From Clostridium sp. (GTDB lineage Bacteria > Bacillota > Clostridia > Clostridiales > Clostridiaceae), in NCBI RefSeq assembly GCF_026168755.1, contig NZ_JAPFDR010000002.1, positions 86,144 to 150,143 of the forward strand: 64,000 nt of DNA, in the 5' to 3' direction. Below, piece after piece: positions 53,660 to 61,898 of this stretch (its first letter is position 1; each line of letters begins with the position of its first letter). Made by a program: the position numbers and the translations under genes. A model generated the notes under the pieces. That model saw nothing but the letters and a program-made list of their open reading frames with translations. It was not told where the DNA came from and ran no database searches.

Positions 53660-54349
53660 ATGAAGAATAACAATAATAAAATACAAAAGTTACCTCCATT
53701 TGAAAAGCCTTTATTTATAATGATAATAACCTTTGTTGGTGGGTATATGAATGGATACACTTATATTACAAGAAACAATATATTAGCTAATATGCATACT
53801 GCTAATATGTCTAAATTAGGAATTAATATTGCGCTTGGAGAATGGTTAGAGGCACTACACTACTTCATTCCAATTATAACCTGTATATTAGGTGCTGCTT
53901 TTAGTAAATTAATTGAAACTATACTTATAAATTTTAATTTTAAAGGAGATTGGCGAAAGTTTGCTCTTGTTTTAGAAGGAATTGCATTATTTTTAATAGG
54001 ATTAATTCCTAGTTCTTTTCCTGATATTATTGTTACTAATTTAGTTTCTTTTTTAATGGGATATCAATTATGTTTATTTAGAAATTGTCTTGGTATTCCT
54101 TTTAATACAACTATATGTACTGGAAATATTAGAACTGTTGGATTATTCTTATTTGGTGCATTGGATAAGGAAAGTAATGACTCCTTAAAAAAACTAATTA
54201 CTTTTACAATACTTACTTTTTCTTTTGCAGTTGGTACTATTCCCGGAACTTTAATATCTCTTACTTTAAGTATTAAATCTGTGTGGGTTTGTAGTTTTAT
54301 ATTATTTCTACAAGCTTTTTGGATATATATTTATGAAAAGAAACTTTAA
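53660..54349 (+). CDS. YoaK/DUF1275 family membrane protein
   Basis: A 229-residue membrane protein with six hydrophobic segments and the DUF1275 pattern: IMIITFVGGYMNGYTYITRN, NNILANMHTANMSKLGINIA, then FNTTICTGNIRTVGLFLFGA, where conserved Thr/Gly/Asn residues line the first and fifth helices. Function unknown; the family is widespread in Firmicutes. It starts at ATG 53660 after AAGGTGG and precedes a small Cys/Gly/Asn-rich gene. Confidence 0.82.
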   Translation: MKNNNNKIQKLPPFEKPLFIMIITFVGGYMNGYTYITRNNILANMHTANMSKLGINIALGEWLEALHYFIPIITCILGAAFSKLIETILINFNFKGDWRKFALVLEGIALFLIGLIPSSFPDIIVTNLVSFLMGYQLCLFRNCLGIPFNTTICTGNIRTVGLFLFGALDKESNDSLKKLITFTILTFSFAVGTIPGTLISLTLSIKSVWVCSFILFLQAFWIYIYEKKL

Positions 54350-54409
54350 ACAAACTCATCTTTTTTAAATATTATATAGTATAAAATCTAATGATAGGAG
54401 ATGAGATAC

Positions 54410-54814
54410 ATGTCAAGAAATTGTTGTAATAATGAATCATTTTGCTGTAATAATAACTGCTGTAACCCTTGTAATGGTTATGGCAATGGTTCATCGAACT
54501 TTGGTAGCTATTGGTTTTATATGATAGCAATATTTTTATTATTTGGTGGTAGTGGCTTTGGCCCAGGTAGCTTTTGGAGTGACTATAGCAAAATCTTTCG
54601 TTGTAGCGGATTTAATAATGCTTGGTGTGATAATATTGGATTTAATAAATTTAACAACGGCATCTTTAGTAATGGTAACTTTGGTAACAGCAACTTTGTT
54701 GGTAATAATCTTTCTAATGCCAATCTTTCCAATACTGGCCTCGCTGGCCTTCTTGGAGGTCTTTCTAATAATAGTAACTTTGATATTGGTAATCTTACTG
54801 ATTCTTATAATTAA
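54410..54814 (+). CDS. small Cys/Gly/Asn-rich membrane-associated protein
   Basis: Begins MSRNCCNNESFCCNNNCCNP at ATG 54410, nine bases after AGGAG (an ATG at 54401 is too close to the ribosome site). The first 20 residues hold three CC pairs, followed by one hydrophobic segment WFYMIAIFLLFGGSGFGPG, then an Asn/Gly/Phe low-complexity tail with NGxF repeats. This looks like the small cysteine-rich, single-helix proteins associated with clostridial spores or envelopes. No family identified. It lies 60 bases past YoaK and is followed by a terminator. Confidence 0.6.
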   Translation: MSRNCCNNESFCCNNNCCNPCNGYGNGSSNFGSYWFYMIAIFLLFGGSGFGPGSFWSDYSKIFRCSGFNNAWCDNIGFNKFNNGIFSNGNFGNSNFVGNNLSNANLSNTGLAGLLGGLSNNSNFDIGNLTDSYN

Positions 54815-54824
54815 GCCACTCCCA

Positions 54825-54861
54825 AAAAAGCTATTAGGATTAATTTACCTAATAGCTTTTT
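54825..54861. terminator. terminator with AGCTATTAGG stem
   Basis: AAAAAGCTATTAGG / CCTAATAGCTTTTT, 14 pairs. Convergent genes meet here. The same stem core recurs at 57327 and 60189. Confidence 0.85.
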
Positions 54862-54897
54862 ATAATCTAATAAATGTAGTTTATCTTATGGCTAAAA

Positions 54898-55770
54898 CTA
54901 TATATCAAAAGTTAATTGAATTTCATTATTTTTTTCTTCAAAGGTTCTCATATATTTAAAAACCTCTTCTATTCCACAAATAATATTATTCTTGGTACAA
55001 GTTTCTTTAATAATTTTCATCAATTTTTCATGATTTTCACTTAATACTTCATAACTATTTCCATACTTCTTTATATATTTTTCTTTTAGTCCTTTAAAAT
55101 GCTTATCTAAGTTTTTATAATAATACTCTCTATTTCCATCCCTTAATGTTAATCCAATACCGAATACTATAATTCCTTTAACTTTAGCTTCTATACAATA
55201 ATTTAATATTCCTCTTATATTATCTTCTGTGTCATTTATATAAGGTAAAATAGGAGATAACCAAACTACTGTAGGAATACCATTATCCCTCATTATCTTT
55301 AGCACTTCAAAACGTTCTTTAGTAGTGGAAACATTAGGCTCAATTATTTTGCATAACTCTTCATCATAAGTTGTTAGTGTCATTTGTACAACACACTTTG
55401 CTTTTTTATTTATACTTTTTAACAAATCTAAATCTCTTAATATTCTATTTGACTTAGTTTGTATTGCTAATCCAAATCCATGTTTTTCAATTATCTCTAA
55501 ACACTTTCTTGTATTTTGAAGTTTCTCTTCTAATTGAATGTATGGATCACTCATTGCCCCTGTTCCAATAATACACTTTTTTCTTTTTTTCTTAAGTGTA
55601 TCCTCTAATAACTGAGGTGCATTACTCTTAACTTCTATATTTTCAAAGATATGATTCATTCCATAACAAAGACTTCGTGCATCACAATATATACATCCAT
55701 GAGTACATCCTCTATAAATATTCATTCCATTATTATTAGATAATATACCATTTGCTATAACCTCATGCAT
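54898..55770 (-). CDS. radical SAM protein (SPL-like)
   Basis: A 290-residue radical SAM enzyme with the cluster motif CTHGCIYCD (C-x3-C-x2-C) at residues 23-31 in a MNIYRGCTHGCIYCDARSL context, then IIGTGAMSDPYIQLEEKLQ and VVWLSPILPYINDTEDNIRG. The order matches the SPL family of radical SAM proteins, related to spore photoproduct lyase but lacking its C-terminal features; most members have unknown substrates. Alone on the minus strand; the 70-base gap downstream includes the shared terminator. Confidence 0.85.
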   Translation of the reverse strand: MHEVIANGILSNNNGMNIYRGCTHGCIYCDARSLCYGMNHIFENIEVKSNAPQLLEDTLKKKRKKCIIGTGAMSDPYIQLEEKLQNTRKCLEIIEKHGFGLAIQTKSNRILRDLDLLKSINKKAKCVVQMTLTTYDEELCKIIEPNVSTTKERFEVLKIMRDNGIPTVVWLSPILPYINDTEDNIRGILNYCIEAKVKGIIVFGIGLTLRDGNREYYYKNLDKHFKGLKEKYIKKYGNSYEVLSENHEKLMKIIKETCTKNNIICGIEEVFKYMRTFEEKNNEIQLTFDI

Positions 55771-55849
55771 ATACCTGCAACTCCCTTCTATAATCCTTTC
55801 ACCTGCTTTCTACATTCGTGGTTCACATTTCTCCTCTCGTGTTCTTATA

Positions 55850-56290
55850 TTATCTTACCGATATATAAATATTAATTTTAGCATTATCATAATCTGCATT
55901 TAAATACTCTTCAAAATCAGCTTTATAACTTCTATCTAAATCCATTTGCCAAATCTCATTCCAGGCCTCTGCAACTGCTTTTTGCATATGCCCTTCTATA
56001 AAAAATTTAGCATATTTTCCAGCTGGAATCTTTTTTACTATAAGCTCTTCATTTTCTATGCTAGATACTTCATTGCCTACTGTAACACAATATTTATTGT
56101 CTTCATAATCAGAATAAAGTCCTATAGCATATTCATTTGCTTTATTTTTTATTATTTCATTAATTCCACCTTGATATAACTTTTCCCAAAGGCTCCCAAT
56201 GACTTCCCCCATCTTAGGATCATCATTACTTGTAATAGCACTAACACCTACTACTATTTTTTCTTCTAAATTTACAATTTCATAATTCAT
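55850..56290 (-). CDS. GyrI-like effector-binding domain protein
   Basis: A 146-residue stand-alone GyrI/AraC effector-binding domain: MNYEIVNLEEKIVVGVSAIT, IGSLWEKLYQGGINEIIKNK, AIGLYSDYEDNKYCVTVGNE and YAKFFIEGHMQKAVAEAWNE ending NAKINIYISVR. Such proteins bind small ligands or shield gyrase from inhibitors. Start at ATG 56290, eight bases after GGAGG. Downstream of the WYL regulator gene, whose end carries a 12-base-armed palindrome overlapping this gene's promoter, so the WYL protein is a probable regulator. Confidence 0.82.
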   Translation of the reverse strand: MNYEIVNLEEKIVVGVSAITSNDDPKMGEVIGSLWEKLYQGGINEIIKNKANEYAIGLYSDYEDNKYCVTVGNEVSSIENEELIVKKIPAGKYAKFFIEGHMQKAVAEAWNEIWQMDLDRSYKADFEEYLNADYDNAKINIYISVR

Positions 56291-56331
56291 GTTAATAACC
56301 TCCAAACATTTGATAAGGTTATTATACTTAG

Positions 56332-56361
56332 CTTAATATGACAACAACATGTCATATTAAG
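56332..56361. promoter_or_regulatory. perfect 12-bp inverted repeat, probable operator
   Basis: CTTAATATGACA, six bases ACAACA, TGTCATATTAAG. It overlaps the last codons of the WYL regulator gene and lies just upstream of a TATAAT (minus strand) before the GyrI-like gene. Likely binding site of the adjacent WYL protein. Confidence 0.6.
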
Positions 56362-57259
56362 AATAATTTAAAAGCATTTTTTTAATTTTATCTTTTACTT
56401 CTTTTCTTATTTCCTCTGGTTCTAAAACTTCACACTCTTCTCCAAATGAATATATATAACTAAAAATCCATTCACCTTTTGGATACTTAATTTCTGCAAT
56501 AAAACTTCCATCATGTAATTGTTGAAAGTTCTCAAATTCATCATATACCCTATATGCCATTTTAGAAGAAAGCCTCATCTTTAAAGTTATAAATTTACCT
56601 TCATAAATATTATCTTCTCTAATTATAGTTTCATGCGATTTAATATTGAAAGTTTCTTTAGAAATGCATAAATCTTTTATTCTTCTTAATTTAAAGAATC
56701 TATAATCATCTCTTATTTTACAATATCCATACATATACCAGCTTTGACCTTTAAAATATAATTTTAATGGATATACTTCCCTGTTAATATTTTCACCCTT
56801 ACCACTCATATAATCAAAGCTAACTATTCGTTTACTTAATATTGCAGCTTTAAGGCTATTAAAAATTTCTTTTTCCCTTTCTGCATTACCCCAATTTGAA
56901 AAATCAACTTCTATCCAATCTGTATCATTTTCACCTAATATATTACTTAGCTTTTTAAGTACTTTTTCTATATCTGAATCATCAAAACTTACAGCATTAA
57001 CTGCCTTTATTGATGATAATATTTCTGACTTTTCCTCTTCAGTTAATACAGCTTTATTTAATACAAACTCTGGTAATATGGAGATGCCTCCACCTTTCCC
57101 TTTAGACATATATACTGGAATTCCAGCTGTAGAAAGTGTTTCAATATCCCTGTAAATAGTCCTTTGTGATACCTCAAATCTTTCTGCTAAATTCTTTGCT
57201 GTTACAACTTTATTTTCTAAGAGAATATATATAATTTCAAATAATCTATTTACTTGCAT
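56357..57259 (-). CDS. YafY-type regulator (HTH plus WYL domain)
   Basis: A 300-residue regulator with an N-terminal HTH_11 (RLFEIIYILLENKVVTAKNL and AERFEVSQRTIYRDIETLST) and a C-terminal WYL domain. The WYL core is KRIVSFDYMSGKGENINREV, YPLKLYFKGQSWYMYGYCKI and DDYRFFKLRRIKDL. WYL domains bind nucleic acid or nucleotides and often regulate stress or defence genes. It lies between a GyrI-like gene and a Septu-like defence pair, both on the same strand; either could be its target. Confidence 0.9.
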   Translation of the reverse strand: MQVNRLFEIIYILLENKVVTAKNLAERFEVSQRTIYRDIETLSTAGIPVYMSKGKGGGISILPEFVLNKAVLTEEEKSEILSSIKAVNAVSFDDSDIEKVLKKLSNILGENDTDWIEVDFSNWGNAEREKEIFNSLKAAILSKRIVSFDYMSGKGENINREVYPLKLYFKGQSWYMYGYCKIRDDYRFFKLRRIKDLCISKETFNIKSHETIIREDNIYEGKFITLKMRLSSKMAYRVYDEFENFQQLHDGSFIAEIKYPKGEWIFSYIYSFGEECEVLEPEEIRKEVKDKIKKMLLNYS

Positions 57260-57326
57260 ACGCTTTTCCTATTATCCCTTATTTTTCATTTATAGTTTTA
57301 TACTTCTTTATCTCAAACTTTTGAAC

Positions 57327-57368
57327 AAAAGCTATTAGGAATATCTTTACCCTATCCTAATAGCTTTT
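57327..57368 (-). terminator. terminator of the Septu-like pair
   Basis: AAAAGCTATTAGGA / TCCTAATAGCTTTT, 14 perfect pairs, 14-base loop. The stem core matches those at 54825 and 60189, and the 26 bases from 57355 differ at one position from those at 60218. Confidence 0.85.
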
Positions 57369-57378
57369 ATAAATTACA

Positions 57379-58080
57379 TTATTTTGTTACACATTTGATT
57401 CCATTCTCTTGTAGAAATTTTGATAATTTTTCTTTATTATCTCTTATTATCCATCTTTTAAAAGCTGCAAAAGGAGAATTTGATTTTAATTCTCTAATTA
57501 TTAACATCTCTGCATCTTCTTTATCTGCTCCATCAGTTTCATTATATTCATTTATGGCATTAATAAACTTTTGCAATTCTCTTCTAAGCTCTTTTCTTAT
57601 ATTCAAAGCCTCTAATTTCTTCATTGGGGTTGTTCCATCATAAACTTTTTTAAGTAAATCTACAGTTTCCTTTACCTCATCTAAACTATTTAATGCTTCT
57701 ATTTCAATTTTTTCATCCCATGCAAAGCTTCCTTTCTTTCTAAATGAAATTAATTCATCAACTTCTACCTTAGTACAATCTAATATGTTTTCGTATTTAT
57801 CTGATTTAATATTATTGCAATGTGCACAAGATAAAAATAAATTTTCCCATTGAAACTTCAAATCTATACTTGAATCTCTATGTGGTTTATGATGCTCTAT
57901 ATTATATGATGTAACCTTTTTATTTTCACAAATATAACATTTATTATTAAATACATACTTTAATGCATCCAAAACTTCTGCTTTATTATATTCTCCAGAC
58001 TTCTTGCTTTTTTCTTTTTCTAAAATCTCTTTAGCTTTCTGTATTTTTTCTGATTTTATATTCCTCTCAACTTTTATCAC
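57379..58080 (-). CDS. ptuB: HNH endonuclease, PtuB-like
   Basis: A 233-residue protein with an HNH nuclease domain: FNNKCYICENKKVTSYNIEH, HKPHRDSSIDLKFQWENLFL and SCAHCNNIKSDKYENILDC, giving two CxxC zinc pairs and the IEHHKPH, N and H residues of the active site. The rest is helical. It starts at GTG 58080, overlapping the stop of the ATPase gene by four bases (GTGA). ATPase plus HNH in this order and tightness is the Septu anti-phage arrangement. The role is inference from this pairing. Confidence 0.72.
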   Translation of the reverse strand: MIKVERNIKSEKIQKAKEILEKEKSKKSGEYNKAEVLDALKYVFNNKCYICENKKVTSYNIEHHKPHRDSSIDLKFQWENLFLSCAHCNNIKSDKYENILDCTKVEVDELISFRKKGSFAWDEKIEIEALNSLDEVKETVDLLKKVYDGTTPMKKLEALNIRKELRRELQKFINAINEYNETDGADKEDAEMLIIRELKSNSPFAAFKRWIIRDNKEKLSKFLQENGIKCVTK

Positions 58081-59327
58081 TTCATTGTCTTCCTTTTTCT
58101 CTCAATCTCATCAAACTCTACCTTTAACTCTTTAGCTAAATCATTTGCTGAATTTTTAATCTCTATTCTCAATTCAGCCCTTAAAGCTTTATCTTCATCA
58201 TTTAAGTCTGTTTTAAAAGCTAATTCTTTATATTTATTAATCTTTTCTTTTAATTCATTAGAATAATTGTCTACCTCAAAATATCCTTCTACTATTCCTT
58301 CATAAGAATAATCTGATAATCCTTCTAATCTAATATTTTTTTCTAAGTCATATATTATAGTATTATTAATTGAATTTAATACAAAAGGTGAGTGAGTTGT
58401 TACTATAAACTGTATATTAGGAAAAAATTGAGTAAGAAATGGCAATATACTTTTTTGTAATTCTATATGAAGATGTGTTTCTAATTCATCAATTAAAACT
58501 ATACCTTCTGTATCAAAAATATATCCACTACTTAATCCCGCTCTATTTTTATCAATTCTTAATATTAAATCAGAAACTATATTTAATATAGATGAATATC
58601 CATCAGATAGTTCATTAAAACTATATGGCTCTCGATTATCTTGTATTATTTTAAAATCATAATTTCTATAATCAAACTTTAATTTTATACTATTATCATC
58701 TAATATAGTTCTCATTGCTCCTTCAAAATTTTTAAACCAAATATCTATATTATTAACAGTCTCCATATCCTCTTCATTTCTTGCAAATGATTGCTGTGTT
58801 TTTAAATCTACTAGATATTTCAAAAAAATTCCACTTGGATTTTCGTCAAAGTTATAAACATCTTTTAAAGTAATTTTTTCTACTCCTTTTGGAATTTCAA
58901 CTTCTGTTGCTCTATTAGCTCCATAATAAGCTAGAATAAATTTCCCTTCTTTATATAATGGATTTAATAATTTACCATCACAATTATACTTAATATTTAA
59001 TCCATAAATACCACAACTATTTATATTATTAATATTATTTTCTATATCATTTTTAAGCCTTAGCCTAATATTTTCATTAATTTCATTATTTAATTTTTCT
59101 TTTGCCTCTAACACATTTTTTTTCCATACTTCAATTACCTCTATATAATTTCCCATCTGTATACTTCTTAAATTGCTTTTTATTGCTTTTAAAGTAGTAG
59201 TTTTACCCGAACCATTTTTCCCTGTTAATAATAAATGCTTTGGTTTATTTTCATCTAACTTTATTTTTATATTATTTAAATGTTTTATTTTCTCTATTTC
59301 TATTTGAGTAATAAAATGATTATTCAA
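58077..59327 (-). CDS. ptuA: AAA ATPase, PtuA-like (Septu)
   Basis: A 416-residue SMC-like ATPase: Walker A LLLTGKNGSGKTTTLKAIKS, an ABC-like signature FNELSDGYSSILNIVSDLIL near residue 245, Walker B EGIVLIDELETHLHIELQKS and the His switch QFIVTTHSPFVLNSINNTII. The middle holds a coiled coil and the tail is Lys/Glu-rich. It is encoded directly before the HNH protein and overlaps it, as in Septu, where the ATPase guards against phage and the HNH partner cuts nucleic acid. It starts at TTG 59327 after GGAGATATAATT. Known PtuA proteins are somewhat longer. Confidence 0.75.
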   Translation of the reverse strand: MNNHFITQIEIEKIKHLNNIKIKLDENKPKHLLLTGKNGSGKTTTLKAIKSNLRSIQMGNYIEVIEVWKKNVLEAKEKLNNEINENIRLRLKNDIENNINNINSCGIYGLNIKYNCDGKLLNPLYKEGKFILAYYGANRATEVEIPKGVEKITLKDVYNFDENPSGIFLKYLVDLKTQQSFARNEEDMETVNNIDIWFKNFEGAMRTILDDNSIKLKFDYRNYDFKIIQDNREPYSFNELSDGYSSILNIVSDLILRIDKNRAGLSSGYIFDTEGIVLIDELETHLHIELQKSILPFLTQFFPNIQFIVTTHSPFVLNSINNTIIYDLEKNIRLEGLSDYSYEGIVEGYFEVDNYSNELKEKINKYKELAFKTDLNDEDKALRAELRIEIKNSANDLAKELKVEFDEIERKRKTMK

Positions 59328-59529
59328 AATTATATCTCCTTATTTTTATTATCAATTTATGTTGTTTAATTATATACTTTCTCACACTATTTATTATAAT
59401 ATCTTTACACTAAAAATTTCTATTATTATCTTGCATTTACCTATATTATATCCTAGAAATTATTATCCTCAAACAAAAAAGACTAAACATAAAATATAGT
59501 ATTTGCCTAATCAGTACCCTTATCCTCAG

Positions 59530-60182
59530 CTACTGATTCCAACAACTAACCCTAAAAGTAACTTTCACAGCCAAACTACTGCCCATACTGCTAACACTTA
59601 AAATAGCAGTATTAGATTTATTATCACCTAATACTGCTATATATTTAAATTCATTTTCATGTTCCTTAAAGAAAACATAATATTCACGTACATTCTCTAA
59701 TTCAGTCCATCTCTTTATATCAACTGGATTTTCATCTAAATCGTATATTTTAGCCCCTCTTATAGAAAGCATAAATGGAGAATGAGTTTCTATTATAAAT
59801 TTACAATTTAAATACCTTGAAAAATTTTTTCTCTTTTATTATCTATTCCTTCATTAATATTTCGAACATTTAACATATAATCAAATACATCATCACTTGT
59901 TATAATTATACTTTTTTTAGGAATTTCATATTCAATATTAATCTCACACATATTAACATAATCATTGTAAAAGTTAGACTTATTGTATATTGAATCTCTA
60001 TTTACATTTGTTTTTTCAGCTATTATATTTAATGCTGTTGATTTTCCAGAGCCATTTCCTCCATATAAAATGGTAATTGTATTAAAATCTATTCTTTCAA
60101 ATTGATTTTTAGAGAGAATCTTAAATGGATAAAATGAATCATAACAAGTTCTCTTTTCATCTAATATAAAAAAATAAACTTT
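59530..60182 (-). pseudogene. AAA family ATPase with internal deletion and lost start
   Basis: The first part reads KVYFFILDEKRTCYDSFYP then Walker A ILYGGNGSGKSTALNIIAEK and continues to NINEGIDNKREKIFQGI, then stops. In the next frame the C-terminal Walker B/switch part follows at once: NCKFIIETHSPFMLSIRGAK and IYDLDENPVDIKRWTELENV. Where the start codon should be the frame has none and an upstream stop. The large middle, with the signature motif, is absent. The final 37 residues after FKEHENEFKYI do not look like the family and contain a 13-base inverted repeat, so the 3' end may also be foreign. Confidence 0.75.
59603..59640. repeat. perfect 13-bp inverted repeat within the pseudogene tail
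   Basis: ATAGCAGTATTAG pairs with CTAATACTGCTAT, 12-base loop. Its position inside the last part of the open frame suggests this stretch was once a terminator or intergenic DNA rather than coding sequence. Confidence 0.6.
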
Positions 60183-60188
60183 TTAAAG

Positions 60189-60230
60189 AAAAAACTACTA
60201 GGATTTTATTTGATTTATCCTAATAGCTTT
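60189..60230 (-). terminator. terminator of the 517-aa AAA gene
   Basis: CTACTAGGAT and ATCCTAATAG pair with one mismatch, with a T run on the minus strand. Located 13 bases past the stop of the gene at 60243. Confidence 0.7.
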
Positions 60231-60242
60231 CATAAATTACAT

Positions 60243-61796
60243 TTATATACTCTCTATCTTACACCTATGCTCTTTAAGCTTGGAATCATAACATATAGCA
60301 ACAGCTAAAACTTCATTATTTTCCTTCTTAAACTTTTGAACATATTCTTTTTCCCTAATTTGCTTTAATGCTACATCAACATTTTCATCTTTTTTTAACT
60401 CAACAATAAATGCTTTATCTGCTTTTCTTCTTGGATGAAAAGTAAAGTCAGCATATCCTTTCCCCGTCTTTTCTTCTCTTTCAACTCTATAAGTATCTCT
60501 TGCACTTAAATATGCTAATGTTAAAACGCATGATAAACTATTTTCATCATTATATTGAAGGATTGGTATTTCTGAATTGTGAATTTCATGTAGTATTCTT
60601 TCTACTGTTTTACTATCCTTATTAACTGTAGCTTTTAACATCTTCCTTGAATTATCTATAATTTCAGAAACATATCCAAAAGATTCATCTCTTAAAGCCT
60701 TTTCAAATTCTTTCATTAACTCTTTATTTGGAATTTTTAAATATCCATCATGATAAGATAAAAATCCTAATACTATCATTGCTGAATAAATCTCTTCTTT
60801 AGTTCTTGGTTCTCTTTGGCCAGCTCTAAACTCTTCGTCAATAAATATATCTATCTCTTCACCTGATACCATTTCTATAACATCATCTCTAATTTCTAAA
60901 ATGTTATATTTTAAATACTTTGCTACCTCATCCATAGCTCCTGTATTTGTCCAGTAACTTTCACAATATCCATTTTGAAGTGCTTTTACTACAGACCTTG
61001 GATTATATATTTTATTTCCCTTACTTGTTAAATAACCATTATACCAGTTTTCTAACTCTTTAAATTCAATTTCATTAGTTCTTTTGCATAAATTTAAAAC
61101 TTCATTATTTGTAAATCCAAAAAATTCATCATAAATTCTATCCTTTAAGAAAGTATATTCATCAAACATATTTAAGGCTGAGCCACTTGAATACTTTTTA
61201 ATAGGTAGTACCCCTGTCATATATGCTAATGCAACATAAGGCTGATCCTTTAAAAGTTGTCTTATAAATTCTAAAAAGTCATTTTGATTTTCTTCAAAAA
61301 GGTTATTGCTAAAAATATAATCCCATTCATCAAATATAAAAACAAACTTATCTCTAGTTGCATTTAACATATGACTAATAGTATAGTAATCTTTTATTTC
61401 TAAGTCTGGATACATACCTTTTATATCATCTATTAGAGCATTTTGTATTATACTCATATATTCATCATAAGTTTTATTTTTATCTGGTATTGTATTAAAG
61501 CTTATATTTATTACATTATATTTATTTAAATTTTCTTCATAACTTTTAGCTTCTCTTATTTTAAGATTATCAAATATATCTTTTGAGTCTACAGCCTTTG
61601 AATAATATGCTCCTAACATATCCGCAACTGATGACTTTCCAAATCTTCTAGGTCTTGTAACACATATATATTTATCGGAAGTCTCTATTACTTCATTTAT
61701 TTTTTCTATTATTAAAGACTTATCAACAAAGTATTTGCTCCTATATAAGTTTTTATAGTTTGTTAATGGTTTATATGAATTTAAATATATACCCAC
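60243..61796 (-). CDS. AAA-ATPase-like / PD-(D/E)XK nuclease family protein
   Basis: A 517-residue protein of the AAA-ATPase-like (DUF1703) group. Walker A lies in ICVTRPRRFGKSSVADMLGA, preceded by the family start YRSKYFVDKSLIIEKINEVI; Walker B is DKFVFIFDEWDYIFSNNLFE. The last 90 residues form a PD-(D/E)XK-type domain: GKGYADFTFHPRRKADKAFI and VELKKDENVDVALKQIREKE, with D and ExK residues in place. The group is common in clostridia and bacteroidetes, with unproven links to defence or DNA mobility. Starts with GTG 61796 after GGAGAA. Neighbours are a decayed ATPase and an unknown nuclease-like gene. Confidence 0.82.
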   Translation of the reverse strand: MGIYLNSYKPLTNYKNLYRSKYFVDKSLIIEKINEVIETSDKYICVTRPRRFGKSSVADMLGAYYSKAVDSKDIFDNLKIREAKSYEENLNKYNVINISFNTIPDKNKTYDEYMSIIQNALIDDIKGMYPDLEIKDYYTISHMLNATRDKFVFIFDEWDYIFSNNLFEENQNDFLEFIRQLLKDQPYVALAYMTGVLPIKKYSSGSALNMFDEYTFLKDRIYDEFFGFTNNEVLNLCKRTNEIEFKELENWYNGYLTSKGNKIYNPRSVVKALQNGYCESYWTNTGAMDEVAKYLKYNILEIRDDVIEMVSGEEIDIFIDEEFRAGQREPRTKEEIYSAMIVLGFLSYHDGYLKIPNKELMKEFEKALRDESFGYVSEIIDNSRKMLKATVNKDSKTVERILHEIHNSEIPILQYNDENSLSCVLTLAYLSARDTYRVEREEKTGKGYADFTFHPRRKADKAFIVELKKDENVDVALKQIREKEYVQKFKKENNEVLAVAICYDSKLKEHRCKIESI

Positions 61797-61898
61797 ACTA
61801 TCTTCTCCTATTGTAATTAATATAGTTTAATTATAACCTAATTATTGAGTTAATAAAACAACTCATTAATTTCTTAAATTTTCAAATCATTAACGCCA

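Noticed and set aside
54543..54959. A 138-codon plus-strand frame rich in Val/Leu/Ile
   Set aside because: It is the shifted frame of the Cys/Gly/Asn-rich gene; its composition is a by-product of GGT/AAT repeats and it runs through the terminator at 54825.
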